Notes: a model not told the origin generated them from the sequence alone. A stretch of DNA of 64,000 nt from CAYRUD01 sp964427425 (GCA_964427425.1 CAYRUD010000019.1:20131-84130), one strand, 5' to 3'; counted from the first letter of the stretch, positions 36,049-45,332 are shown. Made by a program: numbers and translations.

Positions 36049-38115
36049 ATGACTTCCCTTATGAGAGAGATCAATTCATATAACGAGTACGAAGCATTAT
36101 GCGATGAGATCTGGCTTCACAATCGTCTCTACTTCCAAGAGGGTCGCCCTCAGATATCTGATGATGAGTATGATCGTTTGGTTGTTCTTTTGGAGAGAGC
36201 CGAAAAAGAACATCCTGAGTGGGTTTCTGAGACATCGCCATCGAGAAGAGTGGGGGAGGCTCCTCTTTCAGATTTTCCTGAAGTGGAACACTCAAAGCTC
36301 ATGCTCTCACTCGAAAAGGCATTTCAGAGAGAAGAGCTTGAAGCTTTTTACACGCGTTTAGAAAAGCTCCTCGATCGCAAGGGGCCTCGTCTTTATGGCC
36401 AATTAAAGATGGATGGACTTGCAGTCACTGTTACATATGAAGATGGCCATTTCAAGAGGGCTGTCACACGTGGCGATGGCCGTGTAGGAAGCGATATCTC
36501 CAACAACTGTAAGACAATATCAAACTTGCCTCTTCGGATAGACTCTTCTATTAAAAAGCTGGAGTTACGAGGAGAGGTCTTCATGCCTAAAAAGCGCTTT
36601 GAAGAAATTAATCTTCAAAGAGCAAGCGAAGGGCTTCCTCTCTTTGCAAATCCTCGAAACGCTGCCGCAGGTTTTTTAAAACTTTTGGACCCTCGAGAAG
36701 TTTTACGTCGCTCAGCCCTTCAGATCGTTTTTTATGGAATATCAGAAGAGATACCTCATACAATTCTCCTTCAGAGTGAAGTTGATCCATTCTTGAAAAA
36801 ACTAGGTCTTCCAACTCTGTTGACGCTTCCAGACGTTCCTCGTGAGGTTTGCGGTCTCGTTTCTAATGTTGATGAAATGATGGCTTTTCAGGCAAAAGTC
36901 CATGAGATTCGGCCAAATCTTCCTTTTCAGATTGATGGAGTTGTCTTTAAGCTCAACGAGCTCGATGAAGCGGAAAGTATAGCTCCAACGAACAAACATC
37001 CACGCACTGCAATCGCTTGGAAATTCGGTGCTGAGCAAGCGTGGACGACGCTGGAAGATATAACGTATCAAGTTGGCAGAACAGGTGTTATTACTCCAGT
37101 CGCGGAACTCGAAGCTGTAGAGCTCGATGGGAGTACTGTTAAGCGGGCAACTCTTCATAACTTTGAAGAGATTCAAAGGAAAGATATTCGGATTAAAGAT
37201 CGCGTTCTTATTGAAAAAGGTGGTGATGTCATACCAAAAGTTGTTATGGCTGACACGACGTTACTTAATAGAAGCTTGCCTGTCACTCCGATAACACACT
37301 GTCCGTCGTGCGGATCACTTCTTGTCCAAGATGAAGAGGAGGTGGCTATTCGTTGCCCCAACTCTTCACAGTGCTCTGAGCAGCGAATGAAGCAGATTAT
37401 CCATTTTGCTGGAAAAGATGGTCTTGATATTGAGCATGTGGGTGATAAGCTTGTTAGAGCTCTATATACGGCTTCATATATTAAAAGACCCTCAGATCTC
37501 TTTATTCTTACACGTGATCAGCTTCTCTCGTTAGAAGGTATCAAGGATAAATCCGCTTCAAATATCTTATCGAGCATAGAGCATGCCAAAAAGACGACGC
37601 TCGACCGATTCATTATGGGACTTGGCATCAGACATGTAGGTGTCGGCGCTGCTCGAATTCTTTCAAAACGAGCAGGATCAATTCATGGCCTTTTATCACT
37701 TACTGAAGAAGACATTGTCAATCTTGAAGGTTTTGGCTTGAAGACAGCTCAGTCAATTGTAGAGACCCTCCGCAATTCTTATTTTCGAGAAGAGATTGAG
37801 CTCTTGCAAGAGCGAGGTGTTGTGGCTCAAGCTAGTGAGAAGCCTAGCCTTGATCTTGATGTAACACATCCTCTTTATGGCAAGTCGATAGTTATTACTG
37901 GGACGCTTACAGGAATGACTCGTACTGAAGCGATAAAAGCGCTAGAGTCCGTTGGCGGTACATCCTCTGAATCTGTCTCTAAGAAGACATCATATGTCGT
38001 GGTTGGTGAAAGTCCTGGAAGCAAAAAGGACAAGGCGACCAAGCTTGGTGTTCCAATTCTCAGTGAGGAAGACTTTAGAAAGCTTCTCAATCATGGCATG
38101 GGCTCTATCGCTTGA
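36049..38115 (+). CDS. ligA: NAD-dependent DNA ligase
   Basis: LigA seals nicks in replication and repair using NAD+. All domains are present in 688 residues: the Ia NAD-binding start with Y..N.LYFQEGRPQISDDEYD, the adenylation lysine K120 in QLKMDGL, the OB fold (AWKFGAEQAWTTLEDITYQVGRTG), the four-cysteine zinc finger (CPSCGSLL..CPNSSQCSEQ), helix-hairpin-helix repeats (LEGIKDKSASNIL, LEGFGLKTAQSI) and the C-terminal BRCT (GKSIVITGTLTGMTRTEA). It ends 22 bp from the convergent F-box gene; an imperfect hairpin spans the junction (38129-38155) and may end both transcripts. Confidence 0.97.
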   Translation: MTSLMREINSYNEYEALCDEIWLHNRLYFQEGRPQISDDEYDRLVVLLERAEKEHPEWVSETSPSRRVGEAPLSDFPEVEHSKLMLSLEKAFQREELEAFYTRLEKLLDRKGPRLYGQLKMDGLAVTVTYEDGHFKRAVTRGDGRVGSDISNNCKTISNLPLRIDSSIKKLELRGEVFMPKKRFEEINLQRASEGLPLFANPRNAAAGFLKLLDPREVLRRSALQIVFYGISEEIPHTILLQSEVDPFLKKLGLPTLLTLPDVPREVCGLVSNVDEMMAFQAKVHEIRPNLPFQIDGVVFKLNELDEAESIAPTNKHPRTAIAWKFGAEQAWTTLEDITYQVGRTGVITPVAELEAVELDGSTVKRATLHNFEEIQRKDIRIKDRVLIEKGGDVIPKVVMADTTLLNRSLPVTPITHCPSCGSLLVQDEEEVAIRCPNSSQCSEQRMKQIIHFAGKDGLDIEHVGDKLVRALYTASYIKRPSDLFILTRDQLLSLEGIKDKSASNILSSIEHAKKTTLDRFIMGLGIRHVGVGAARILSKRAGSIHGLLSLTEEDIVNLEGFGLKTAQSIVETLRNSYFREEIELLQERGVVAQASEKPSLDLDVTHPLYGKSIVITGTLTGMTRTEAIKALESVGGTSSESVSKKTSYVVVGESPGSKKDKATKLGVPILSEEDFRKLLNHGMGSIA

Positions 38116-38137
38116 TTTCCATTTATTGCTTGGAGGC

Positions 38138-39379
38138 TTATCTAAAGCTTCCAAGTTGTAGATATTCAAGGTGATTGGCTATATATGGATTCTTTTCTGC
38201 TAATCTGTAGATGAATGTTGTATCATTGATGATTTCTTGAGGGATATAAGGTATAAGCTTGGCTCTATTTTCTAAATCATCCCCAGTTAAGCTCAATTCA
38301 ATTATCTCTCTATCTAATCGAAGTGGTTTTTGTAAGTGGGGGTAAAACGATCCATTTACTTGAACTGCTTTTTTTACAAATTCTCTATCAGTAAAATAAT
38401 GAGAGGGGAGTTGCGATTTTGTGGAGTCCAGATGCTCATTCCCTTCAATAAATAAAAGGGCAAATTCTTCCATCTCTTGAATTTCAGGAAGAAGGCTCAT
38501 AAAACACGATCTATCATTTTGCAGCGCAAGCCTTGCCATATCCAGGTTTTTCTGTATCGATAGTGCTGAGTACTTAATGCAGTCGCCATTCTTTTCTATG
38601 AGTGTTTTAAAAAGATGATCATTCTCTTTCATCTCTTGATCAAGATACTCCAATATATTTGGACGAATGTGAGCGAGCGTGATGATGAGCTTAAAACTTC
38701 TCTTAAGAATGCTAATCATATCGATCATGCCCGGAAAGATTGGATGAAAGAGTCCTATGTATTTTCCTTCCTGTTTTGTTAGAAGGAATTTGTTGAGAAA
38801 AACCTCATGTACGCGAATAGGCTGTGGAATTTTCCGTGCGTCATCCCATTTTACATGGCGCGCCCAAACTGCCAATGCTTGGAGAAGAACTTGATATTTA
38901 AGACATCCATTTATGTCTTTAGATGTCAGTGTCGCCGGATCAAACGTTGAGGAGTCGATTTCTTGTAATAGCTTTAAGGCTCTCATTGGGCTAAAAGAAG
39001 CTTCATCTTCTTTTTCTTGATTTGCTTCGTCGACTCGAATGCTCTCTAGTCTCCGTGTAATTTCATCTATTTCTTCATCTGATTTCTCTATGTTTTTAAA
39101 TTTAAAAGCCGCAGCAACAAGGACATTTGTATCATACTTTTGAATGACATGAAGATTTCTCCAGTGTTTTACTGTTAGCTCTCCTGAGAGGAGTCCATGG
39201 ATTGCTAGGTGAAGAGGAATGATGTTCTGTGAGATTTCATGTGTTCGATGGCTGACTCGCTGTAGAGTTATATATTCTGGAGAGTCTACAAAACTTATAA
39301 TGTGTGAGAAAATCTCGTCCGATACGTAGAGCTGATAATATGGCGATGAGCTTGTCTGTTGAGTACTGTATACTGTCAT
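38138..39379 (-). CDS. F-box-like protein with DUF4116-like repeats
   Basis: A 413-residue protein. Near residues 20-52 it has an F-box-like segment, VSDEIFSHIISFVDSPEYITLQRVSHRTHEIS. The C-terminal half has repeat-like units of the DUF4116 kind seen at 52-55 kb, with the pattern D+E(F/I)V..A...NG: TDREFVKKAVQVNGSFYPHL and LDREIIELSLTGDD. A combination of an F-box adaptor and a repeat binding surface is the layout of many F-box proteins that pick substrates through LRR or ankyrin repeats. Host-SCF targeting is inference. It is transcribed after the 312-residue neighbour, separated by a terminator. Confidence 0.7.
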   Translation of the reverse strand: MTVYSTQQTSSSPYYQLYVSDEIFSHIISFVDSPEYITLQRVSHRTHEISQNIIPLHLAIHGLLSGELTVKHWRNLHVIQKYDTNVLVAAAFKFKNIEKSDEEIDEITRRLESIRVDEANQEKEDEASFSPMRALKLLQEIDSSTFDPATLTSKDINGCLKYQVLLQALAVWARHVKWDDARKIPQPIRVHEVFLNKFLLTKQEGKYIGLFHPIFPGMIDMISILKRSFKLIITLAHIRPNILEYLDQEMKENDHLFKTLIEKNGDCIKYSALSIQKNLDMARLALQNDRSCFMSLLPEIQEMEEFALLFIEGNEHLDSTKSQLPSHYFTDREFVKKAVQVNGSFYPHLQKPLRLDREIIELSLTGDDLENRAKLIPYIPQEIINDTTFIYRLAEKNPYIANHLEYLQLGSFR

Positions 39380-39477
39380 GAGAAAGCCTCTTTTATTATT
39401 GCTTTAGGTCTCTAATTTTTTTACTTATTACAATTCTGGCAACCAATAAATAAATATTTGAATTATTTGTAATATAA

Positions 39478-39501
39478 AAGCCTACATTTATTTGTAGGCT
39501 T
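39478..39501 (-). terminator. Terminator of the downstream F-box-like gene
   Basis: A perfect 9-bp stem AAGCCTACA/TGTAGGCTT (39478-39486 with 39493-39501) with a 6-base loop, A-rich on the left and T-rich on the right, can act both ways; on the minus strand it follows the stop of the 312-residue F-box-like gene by about 45 bp. Confidence 0.7.
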
Positions 39502-39546
39502 ATTTAAATTCTGGAATAACACAGATATATTGATGGTTGAGAAGAG

Positions 39547-40485
39547 CTATGGAGTTATAGCTTCATTATCTTCATCTTGTCTTAGCTTAAATTTTTTAAC
39601 CATAGGGTGTGAATCAAGCTCCGAGGGGATGTCGTTGGAAATGTTTGCGAGCTTATCAAGCGCAATAGCTAAGGTATCAACAGATGAATCAAACGGGAGT
39701 AATTCGATCTCTCCCATCTCTTTCCTATCTGATAAGAGTCTTAAAAAATTGGATACATTGATGTTTTGATCTTCGTCTTGGTAGCTTTTCAAAATTTGCA
39801 TAAATAAAAGGAATGTCGACTCTCTCTCAAGCGGTTGAGGCGGCAGAGTTAATACTGAGTAGAGCGTAGAGTGAAATTCATCGAAAGCTTCCTCTAAAGG
39901 AGTCAGTTCTGCCTCATCATCTGTCGCTGTATCTAGAGATAGTGCAACAAGTTTTCTTATCTCTTGAAGCTTGAGGGAAAGAAACCACTCAAGTTGAGAT
40001 ATTTGTCCTATCTGTTGATATTTCTCATCCTTAATTTCCCTGAAAAATGGAGTCAAATTATCACGTTTTTTGAGAGGGAAGTAGAGATTTGTATCTCGAG
40101 TAAGTGATAAGTAAGTATTCAATAGGAGATTGAGCTTCTTTCCTACCGTAATATCATTTACATCGTTTTCTCTTTTTATAAACGCATGTGGAATCGACTC
40201 TAGTGGTATCTGCGGTATGTAAAGAAGGAATGTTAAATTGCGTACTCGGCGATGAGTGAATACTGAATAGTCGATAGTAGCTATCGCCGACTCTGGAAGA
40301 GTGTTATTTAATATTGCTCGAATGAGTGATGGAATTGGGGGAAAAGGAGCCACAATTTGATAGAAACCGCGTGATACAAGCTGGAGGTTTCGATATGTTT
40401 GGGTGTCGCTAAATTCATTAATATTATGAATAAATACCGGCTCAAGATTTTTAAAACTGCCACTCGGGGGATCAATTAAATTCAT
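39547..40485 (-). CDS. F-box-like hypothetical protein
   Basis: A 312-residue protein. The N-terminal segment NLEPVFIHNINEFSDTQTYRNLQLVSRGFYQIV has the spacing of an F-box (helix, D..T, L..VSR.F), though the match is weaker than in the other three. The rest is a helical, acidic protein with a Pro-rich stretch and ends in a charged tail (MVKKFKLRQDEDNEAI). It has the same order as its downstream neighbour (F-box-like start, helical remainder), and both start with a similar H..I..F helix. Function is unknown; an effector role is a guess from the motif. Confidence 0.6.
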   Translation of the reverse strand: MNLIDPPSGSFKNLEPVFIHNINEFSDTQTYRNLQLVSRGFYQIVAPFPPIPSLIRAILNNTLPESAIATIDYSVFTHRRVRNLTFLLYIPQIPLESIPHAFIKRENDVNDITVGKKLNLLLNTYLSLTRDTNLYFPLKKRDNLTPFFREIKDEKYQQIGQISQLEWFLSLKLQEIRKLVALSLDTATDDEAELTPLEEAFDEFHSTLYSVLTLPPQPLERESTFLLFMQILKSYQDEDQNINVSNFLRLLSDRKEMGEIELLPFDSSVDTLAIALDKLANISNDIPSELDSHPMVKKFKLRQDEDNEAITP

Positions 40486-40548
40486 ATATAAATCTCTTTC
40501 TTGTGCCTATTGTCTTCAATTAAAATGAAATAACTTTTCAGTCAATTT

Positions 40549-40602
40549 AAATAAAAAAGCTGGGGTCAAAAATGGTTTTGAAACCCACTTTTGATCCCAG
40601 CT
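40549..40602 (-). terminator. Strong terminator of the KGG-repeat gene
   Basis: An 18-bp stem (40558-40575 with 40585-40602, two G-U pairs) is followed on the minus strand by GCTTTTTTATT. It lies about 115 bp past the KGG gene stop; a second hairpin, GAGTGTAGC..GCTACACTC (about 40617-40642), comes first. Confidence 0.85.
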
Positions 40603-40717
40603 CAAATGTCCACACGAATGAGTGTAGCATAGCTACACTCTCATTAAAAAGAGGCGTCTCTTCATGGCTTTAGTGCATAAGCGCACTGTAGCCTATAAAA
40701 GTAAACCTATTCTTATT

Positions 40718-42052
40718 CTACTCTTCATCATCTTCATGATGGTGTCGAGCACGTCCACCACGGCGTCCAATTTCACGATAGTCATCCGATGACATTCTCG
40801 AAGATGTAGTGAGGCCACCTCTGCGACCTGCTTCTTCTCTACTCATCTTATGACCTCGAGTCCCGTAGCTTCCTTGATCTTCCTCGTTTTCGTGATCTTC
40901 GTTGTATTGATGGCGTCCACGAGTAGATGCTCTTGCAGTTCCTCTTTGGGCACCACGGTCTGTGTCTTCGTCTTCTTCAGCTTCATAGCCACGGTAAGTT
41001 GAAGAGCGACGTGAGTCTCCCTCGCCTTCATTGTGATGAGACAGTCCACCTCTGTGACCAATATCCTGATAGAATTCTCGGCCATATTTATCAGAGACCG
41101 CTTGTCCACCTTTGTGTCCAATATCTCGATAAAAGTCAGGGCCATATTTATCAGAGACGGCTTGACCGCCCTTGTGTCCTATGTCTTGATAGAACTCTTT
41201 GCCATACTTATTCGCAACAGTCTCGCCACCTTTGTGTCCAATTTCTTTATAGAAGTCAGGGCCGTATTTATCAGAGACAGCTTGACCGCCTTTGTGTCCT
41301 ATGTCTTGGTAGAACTCTCGGCCATATTTATTCGAGACGGCTTGACCGCCTTTGTGTCCAATATCTCGATAAAAGTCGGGGCCATATTTTTCTGCGACCT
41401 TCTGACCGCCTTTGTGTCCGATCTCTTTATAAAAATCAGGACCGTATTTATCAGAGACAGCTTGACCGCCTTTGTGTCCGATCTCTTTGTAGAAATCAGG
41501 ACCGTATTTATCAGAGACAGCTTGACCACCTTTATGTCCTATATCTTGATAGAACTCTTTTCCATATTTATTAGCGACAGTTTCCCCACCTTTATGTCCA
41601 ATTTCTTTGTAGAAATCAGGGCCATATTTATCAGAGACTTTTTGGCCACCTTTGTGTCCAATATCTTGGTAGAACTCTCTGCCATATTTATTGGCAACGG
41701 TTGATCCGCCTTTATGGCCTATTTCTTGGAAAAATTCTCGGGGAGCTTTATTAGCAAGTTCGCTTCCACCTCGATGACCTGTCTCTTGACGGCTCATTCT
41801 TCCTCTTGAAGGGGTATGTGCATCTGTATCTTCATGTGTATCTTCAGTATCTGCATGCATCGTCTTCAAGCGTCGGCTGTCAGAAGCTCTTGCTCGATGC
41901 GGTGTCGCTTCACGAGCGGAATCACGCTCATCAATACCTTCTTCATTTTCATGCTCATACTCTCTGTATGGGCTTCGTCCTGATTTTGAATCTTTGTGGT
42001 CGGAGGAGTCTTGTCTATGTGCAGCAGCATGTGTCTTTGTAGCCATACTCAT
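40718..42052 (-). CDS. KGG-repeat stress-type protein with 12 tandem 20-residue units
   Basis: A 444-residue, very hydrophilic protein built around a 20-residue repeat of the KGG (Con-10/GsiB/LEA-like) class. The typical unit is EFYQDIGHKGGQAVSDKYGP; twelve full units run from about residue 108 to 345, with extra GG motifs on each side (ETGHRGG before; REEAGRRGG and REIGRRGG after). Con-10 and GsiB proteins are small and dry-stress linked, with only a few units. Here the core is flanked by long Arg/Glu/Asp/Ser/His low-complexity ends. There is no signal peptide. The related KGG motif in Bacillus GsiB is stress-induced, so a desiccation or stress protein of the infectious form is a reasonable guess. 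A 21-bp palindrome lies 53 bp upstream. Confidence 0.85.
   Translation of the reverse strand: MSMATKTHAAAHRQDSSDHKDSKSGRSPYREYEHENEEGIDERDSAREATPHRARASDSRRLKTMHADTEDTHEDTDAHTPSRGRMSRQETGHRGGSELANKAPREFFQEIGHKGGSTVANKYGREFYQDIGHKGGQKVSDKYGPDFYKEIGHKGGETVANKYGKEFYQDIGHKGGQAVSDKYGPDFYKEIGHKGGQAVSDKYGPDFYKEIGHKGGQKVAEKYGPDFYRDIGHKGGQAVSNKYGREFYQDIGHKGGQAVSDKYGPDFYKEIGHKGGETVANKYGKEFYQDIGHKGGQAVSDKYGPDFYRDIGHKGGQAVSDKYGREFYQDIGHRGGLSHHNEGEGDSRRSSTYRGYEAEEDEDTDRGAQRGTARASTRGRHQYNEDHENEEDQGSYGTRGHKMSREEAGRRGGLTTSSRMSSDDYREIGRRGGRARHHHEDDEE
41030..41790. repeat. 60-bp tandem repeat array coding for KGG units
   Basis: Twelve to thirteen tandem 60-bp units lie inside the KGG gene. Two unit types alternate (PDFY(K/R)EI.. 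and (K/R)EFYQDI..), and the multi-unit block PDFYKE-KEFYQD-PDFY occurs twice (units 4-6 and 10-12 of the array), a sign of segmental duplication inside the array. Copy number is likely to vary between strains. Confidence 0.85.
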
Positions 42053-42104
42053 ACCTCATATAAGTTTAGTATTATCAGTATTAAGTTTCTAAACTGGTAA
42101 GGTG

Positions 42105-42125
42105 ACTAATTATTTAATAATTAGT
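42105..42125. promoter_or_regulatory. 21-bp palindrome upstream of the KGG gene
   Basis: The sequence ACTAATTATT-T-AATAATTAGT is a perfect inverted repeat with 10-bp arms around one base, 53 bp upstream of the KGG start codon. It is too AT-rich to rule out chance, but arm length and position fit a dimeric repressor operator. Confidence 0.4.
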
Positions 42126-42817
42126 ATCGAACGTTTTTTCGCGATTCATTAAGAAGGGCATAAATTGCCTTCTTTCATGCAGCTGAGCTCTGTAATGTCA
42201 ACTCTCATGCTTTTCGTACGTTCAGCTGAAAATGAAGGAGATCATCATTTTAGTGAGACATCAGAAAAACGAGGCATGAAGGTAAGGGAGCTTCATTATT
42301 CCCATGAAACCTTCTCGCTCGTCTTTTGATTGAAACGTACAACACAATATTGCGCGATGATCGGGCTTCATCAAACGACACAATGTATTTCTATCCGAAT
42401 GCACTCGGAAATTATTATTACGATAACGTCAGGCCTCTTGCTCTCTTATTAAAGTATTATGTGAGAAGGCAAGCGTCCTTGTATGTATTATTATTTCTAT
42501 CCGCTATATTGCCCTTTCCTTTTTTGATATTCCTTCGTTGTTTTATTTAGCAATCGATTTAATTTAGTTTGTAAACAAATTAATTTAAAAACTAATTAAT
42601 TTGTTTTTTAATAATTTGGTTTGTTTGGTTGCTATTTAAAGAAACATGGGTTGAGAATTACGTCTCCAGAGGATCGCTGCCTGGCCTTATGCTTTACTAA
42701 AATAGGGCGCAACGCTTGGCTGAAAAAAAGTGAAAACAATGAAAAAAATCAGCAGGTAAGTTCGACAAAAGTTGCTTTTTTGGGATTTAGAATGGTTGAG
42801 GCTAAAAAAGGGAAGAG

Positions 42818-42860
42818 GATGAGAGAGGTGAGATGACCTATAATCGGATCCTCTCTCATC
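42818..42860 (-). terminator. Terminator of miaB
   Basis: A perfect 11-bp stem GATGAGAGAGG/CCTCTCTCATC (42818-42828 with 42850-42860) has a 21-base loop; the minus strand beyond it reads CTTCCCTTTTTTAG, so a T run starts about 9 bases after the stem. It lies 38 bp past the miaB stop. Confidence 0.65.
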
Positions 42861-42898
42861 TTGTATGTTAGGGCAGTGAGTTTTCTGTAAACAATAGG

Positions 42899-44284
42899 CT
42901 AGACAATGATCTGGAGCTGGTTTTTCTTTACTTGGTTTGCGCTTAAGCCTGTGTTTGCTGGGTCATAATTAACCAAGTCGCCAATCAGCGTCTGATTAGA
43001 GAAGCTATGAACTCGAACGGTCTGAAGAGTGCCTACAACTTCTTTAGGTCCGTGGAACACAACATTCTTCCAGCATCGAGTTCTACCTTTAAGCATTGTA
43101 TCATCTTTTGTGCTTGGTCTTTCGACCAAAACTTCAATCTCTTGTCCGAGCATTCCTTGTCTATCTTCACGATAGATATCTTCTTGGAGTTCTATGAGGC
43201 GTTGGAGTCTCTGTTGCTTAATTTCTTCAGGCACATCATCCTTCCAACGCATAGCAGGCGTTCCTTTTCTTGGGCTGTAAGCGAAGAGAAATGCCATGGA
43301 GAACCGAAGAGCTTTTAATGCTTCATATGTTTCTTCAAACTCTGCGTCTGTCTCAGTAGGAAAACCGACGATAATATCTGTTCCTAATGCGGCATTTGGG
43401 ACAATTGAGCGAAGGAGGGCTACTTTTTCAAAGTACTCTTCTTTTGTATACACTCTATGCATCTTTTTTAAGACACGGTTAGAGCCTGCTTGAAGAGGAA
43501 AGTGGATGAACTCACAAAGGGATGGCAGATCGCGAACTGCTTCCATGAGTTCTCTTGTAATATCGACAGGATGGCTTGTCATGAATCTGACGCGCGCAAT
43601 TCCTGGGATTTTGTCAATTTGATAGAGAAGATCATGAAAGAGGGTGTTCCATTCTGGCCTGTCTTTGCCGTAGCTGTTGACATTCTGGCCTAATAGGGTG
43701 ATCTCTTTATACCCTTGTTCAGCAAGTCGCTTGCACTCGTTAATAATATCTTCAGGTGAGCGGGAGACTTCAGGTCCTCGTGTATAAGGAACCACACAAT
43801 ACGTGCAGTACTTGTCACATCCTCGTATAATAGAGACATATGCTTTTACTGGATCATCGCGACGTGCAACCGAGTAATCGAGTTCTTGCTCAAATCGACT
43901 ATCAACTTTTGTTGACTGTTTTCCGGTCGAGAGGATGTCATCTAATACTGAGTTGAGATCATGGATATTGTTTGTTCCCAATACAAAGTCGATATGTGGG
44001 AGTTTTTGGAAGAGAGTTTCTTTCTTCGCGTTGGCCATACATCCGGTAATTCCGATGATGGCTCTATTTTTCCTCGATCTTGAAAGCTGGCCTAATTTTC
44101 CTAGAGCTTTTCTCTCTGCTAAGTCACGAATGGAGCAGGTGTTAAAAATAATCAGATCAGCCTGAAATTCGTCATCAATGCGTGTTAGACCTCGACGCTC
44201 GAGAAGGCCTACCATAATCTCGCTGTCGAGCTCGTTCATCTGACAGCCGTATGTTCGAACATAAAAGGTTTTAATGGTTCGCAT
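42899..44284 (-). CDS. miaB: tRNA-2-methylthio-N6-dimethylallyladenosine synthase
   Basis: MiaB adds a methylthio group to i6A37 of tRNA by radical SAM chemistry with two iron-sulfur clusters. The 461-residue enzyme has the N-terminal methylthiotransferase cysteines (YGCQMNELDSE, FNTCSIRD), the SAM cluster CDKYCTYC, GTDIIVGFPTETDAEFEET and a C-terminal TRAM domain (GQEIEVLVERPSTKDD). YGCQMN marks it as MiaB rather than MtaB, which occurs at 31.3 kb. It faces away from rplM, and the 200-bp gap holds both promoters. Confidence 0.96.
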   Translation of the reverse strand: MRTIKTFYVRTYGCQMNELDSEIMVGLLERRGLTRIDDEFQADLIIFNTCSIRDLAERKALGKLGQLSRSRKNRAIIGITGCMANAKKETLFQKLPHIDFVLGTNNIHDLNSVLDDILSTGKQSTKVDSRFEQELDYSVARRDDPVKAYVSIIRGCDKYCTYCVVPYTRGPEVSRSPEDIINECKRLAEQGYKEITLLGQNVNSYGKDRPEWNTLFHDLLYQIDKIPGIARVRFMTSHPVDITRELMEAVRDLPSLCEFIHFPLQAGSNRVLKKMHRVYTKEEYFEKVALLRSIVPNAALGTDIIVGFPTETDAEFEETYEALKALRFSMAFLFAYSPRKGTPAMRWKDDVPEEIKQQRLQRLIELQEDIYREDRQGMLGQEIEVLVERPSTKDDTMLKGRTRCWKNVVFHGPKEVVGTLQTVRVHSFSNQTLIGDLVNYDPANTGLSANQVKKNQLQIIV

Positions 44285-44374
44285 TCAAAGAAGAGGGGTG
44301 TGAGATTTATATTGAGGTGTATTAAGTTTGCCAAATAGCGTACATGAGAGGCAGAATCTTTTTCAAGAGAGTCC

Positions 44375-44404
44375 TTGCAAAAAGCTAGAATACTATGCTA
44401 TTCT
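44375..44404 (+). promoter_or_regulatory. Possible promoter of the rplM-rpsI operon
   Basis: TTGCAA (44375-44380) and TATTCT (44399-44404) are 18 bases apart, about 80 bp upstream of rplM. Neither box is perfect. The remaining leader could hold an L13-type autogenous control site, but no specific structure was recognised. Confidence 0.35.
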
Positions 44405-44485
44405 TCTTGCGATGCTGAAGACGAGTCCCACCCCTTACCCTGATAAACGTTTTCGGATATTCTCCTACTAAAGTGTGAGCTAGGA

Positions 44486-44926
44486 ATGAACAAACAAAAT
44501 CAGACCTTTTTGAAGAGAAAAGAGGACATGAACCGCGCGTGGTTTGTGCTTGATGCTGCAGGCAAAACCCTCGGTCGTCTATCCTCAGAGATTGCTAAAA
44601 TTCTCCGCGGTAAACATCGTCCAGAGTTTACTCCCTATGTCGATTGCGGCGATGGCGTTATCGTTATCAATGCTGATAAGATAGTGGTAACCGGATCAAA
44701 GAATGTTCGTAAAATCTACCGGTATTATACTGGTTCTATGAGCGGCCTTCGTGAAGTTCCATATAACACAATGATTGCTCGTCATCCTGCATATCCAGTT
44801 GAGCATGCAGTACGTGGTATGATGCCAAAGTCACGTTTGGCTCGTGCTCAAATGAAGCGTTTGAGAGTCTTTAAAGGCGCTGAACATGGTATGGAAGCCC
44901 AGCAGCCAATCATTGTTAACATCTAA
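44486..44926 (+). CDS. rplM: 50S ribosomal protein L13
   Basis: L13 is an early-assembly protein of the large subunit. The 146 residues contain the family core: [48 protein letters not shown] and the C-terminal [21 protein letters not shown]. It is followed after 19 bp by rpsI, the usual two-gene operon. The N-terminus ([14 protein letters not shown]) is a little longer than in E. coli, with the alternative ATG at codon 14. Confidence 0.97.
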   Translation: MNKQNQTFLKRKEDMNRAWFVLDAAGKTLGRLSSEIAKILRGKHRPEFTPYVDCGDGVIVINADKIVVTGSKNVRKIYRYYTGSMSGLREVPYNTMIARHPAYPVEHAVRGMMPKSRLARAQMKRLRVFKGAEHGMEAQQPIIVNI

Positions 44927-44945
44927 TTAAACGTCGAGTTGTCTC

Positions 44946-45332
44946 ATGCAAGAACAATTTGCTACCGGTCGTCGTAAAACTGCCGTTGCGTCTGTTCGCT
45001 TTCGCGAAGGACAAGGCAACGTTGACATCAACGGAAAGAGCTTTGAAGCTTACTTTCCTCTTGAGTTACAAAGAAAGATGATCCTCGCTCCATTTGAGAA
45101 GACAGGATTCAAAATTCCAGTGGACATCATTGTGCGTGTTCGCGGTGGTGGTATTGAAGCTCAAGTTATCGCTGTTCGCTTAGGTCTTTCACGTGCTTTA
45201 GTTAAGCACAATGAAGAATTTAAGCATCTTCTTAAGGAAGAAGGGTTCCTTACCCGCGACAGCCGTAAGAAAGAACGTAAGAAATACGGTCGAGCTGGCG
45301 CACGTAAGAGATTCCAGTTCTCCAAGCGTTAA
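44946..45332 (+). CDS. rpsI: 30S ribosomal protein S9
   Basis: S9 binds the head of the small subunit, and its C-terminal tail reaches the P-site tRNA. The 128 residues show [26 protein letters not shown] at the start and the conserved basic tail [17 protein letters not shown]. It is the second gene of the rplM-rpsI operon and is followed by several terminators. Confidence 0.97.
   Translation: MQEQFATGRRKTAVASVRFREGQGNVDINGKSFEAYFPLELQRKMILAPFEKTGFKIPVDIIVRVRGGGIEAQVIAVRLGLSRALVKHNEEFKHLLKEEGFLTRDSRKKERKKYGRAGARKRFQFSKR

Larger units (their letters stand above)
42053..42898. other. 846-bp gene-free stretch between the KGG gene and miaB
   Basis: No supported gene. It contains the palindrome at 42105-42125, an inverted repeat near 42151-42175, a long AT-rich part with AAACAAATTAA/TTAATTTGTTT (42573-42583 with 42596-42606, then TTTTTT) and the terminator of miaB at its right end. 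Two open frames (42326-42550, 42621-42836) have no ribosome-binding site or recognisable protein. It is the longest gap in the window and markedly AT-rich in its centre, so an old insertion or a decayed gene is possible. Confidence 0.55.

Noticed and set aside
41033..41704. Long plus-strand open frames (223 and 215 residues) opposite the KGG array
   Set aside because: They are antisense reading of a 60-bp repeat whose length is a multiple of three, which keeps frames open on both strands; the protein is a repeat of the same meaningless motif.
41030..41790. CRISPR-like array
   Set aside because: The repeat is contiguous 60-bp coding sequence without unique spacers and lies in a gene with clear protein-level repeats.
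42326..42836. Two short open frames in the 846-bp gap
   Set aside because: TTG or weak ATG starts, no ribosome-binding site, AT-rich low-information products; the region behaves as non-coding.
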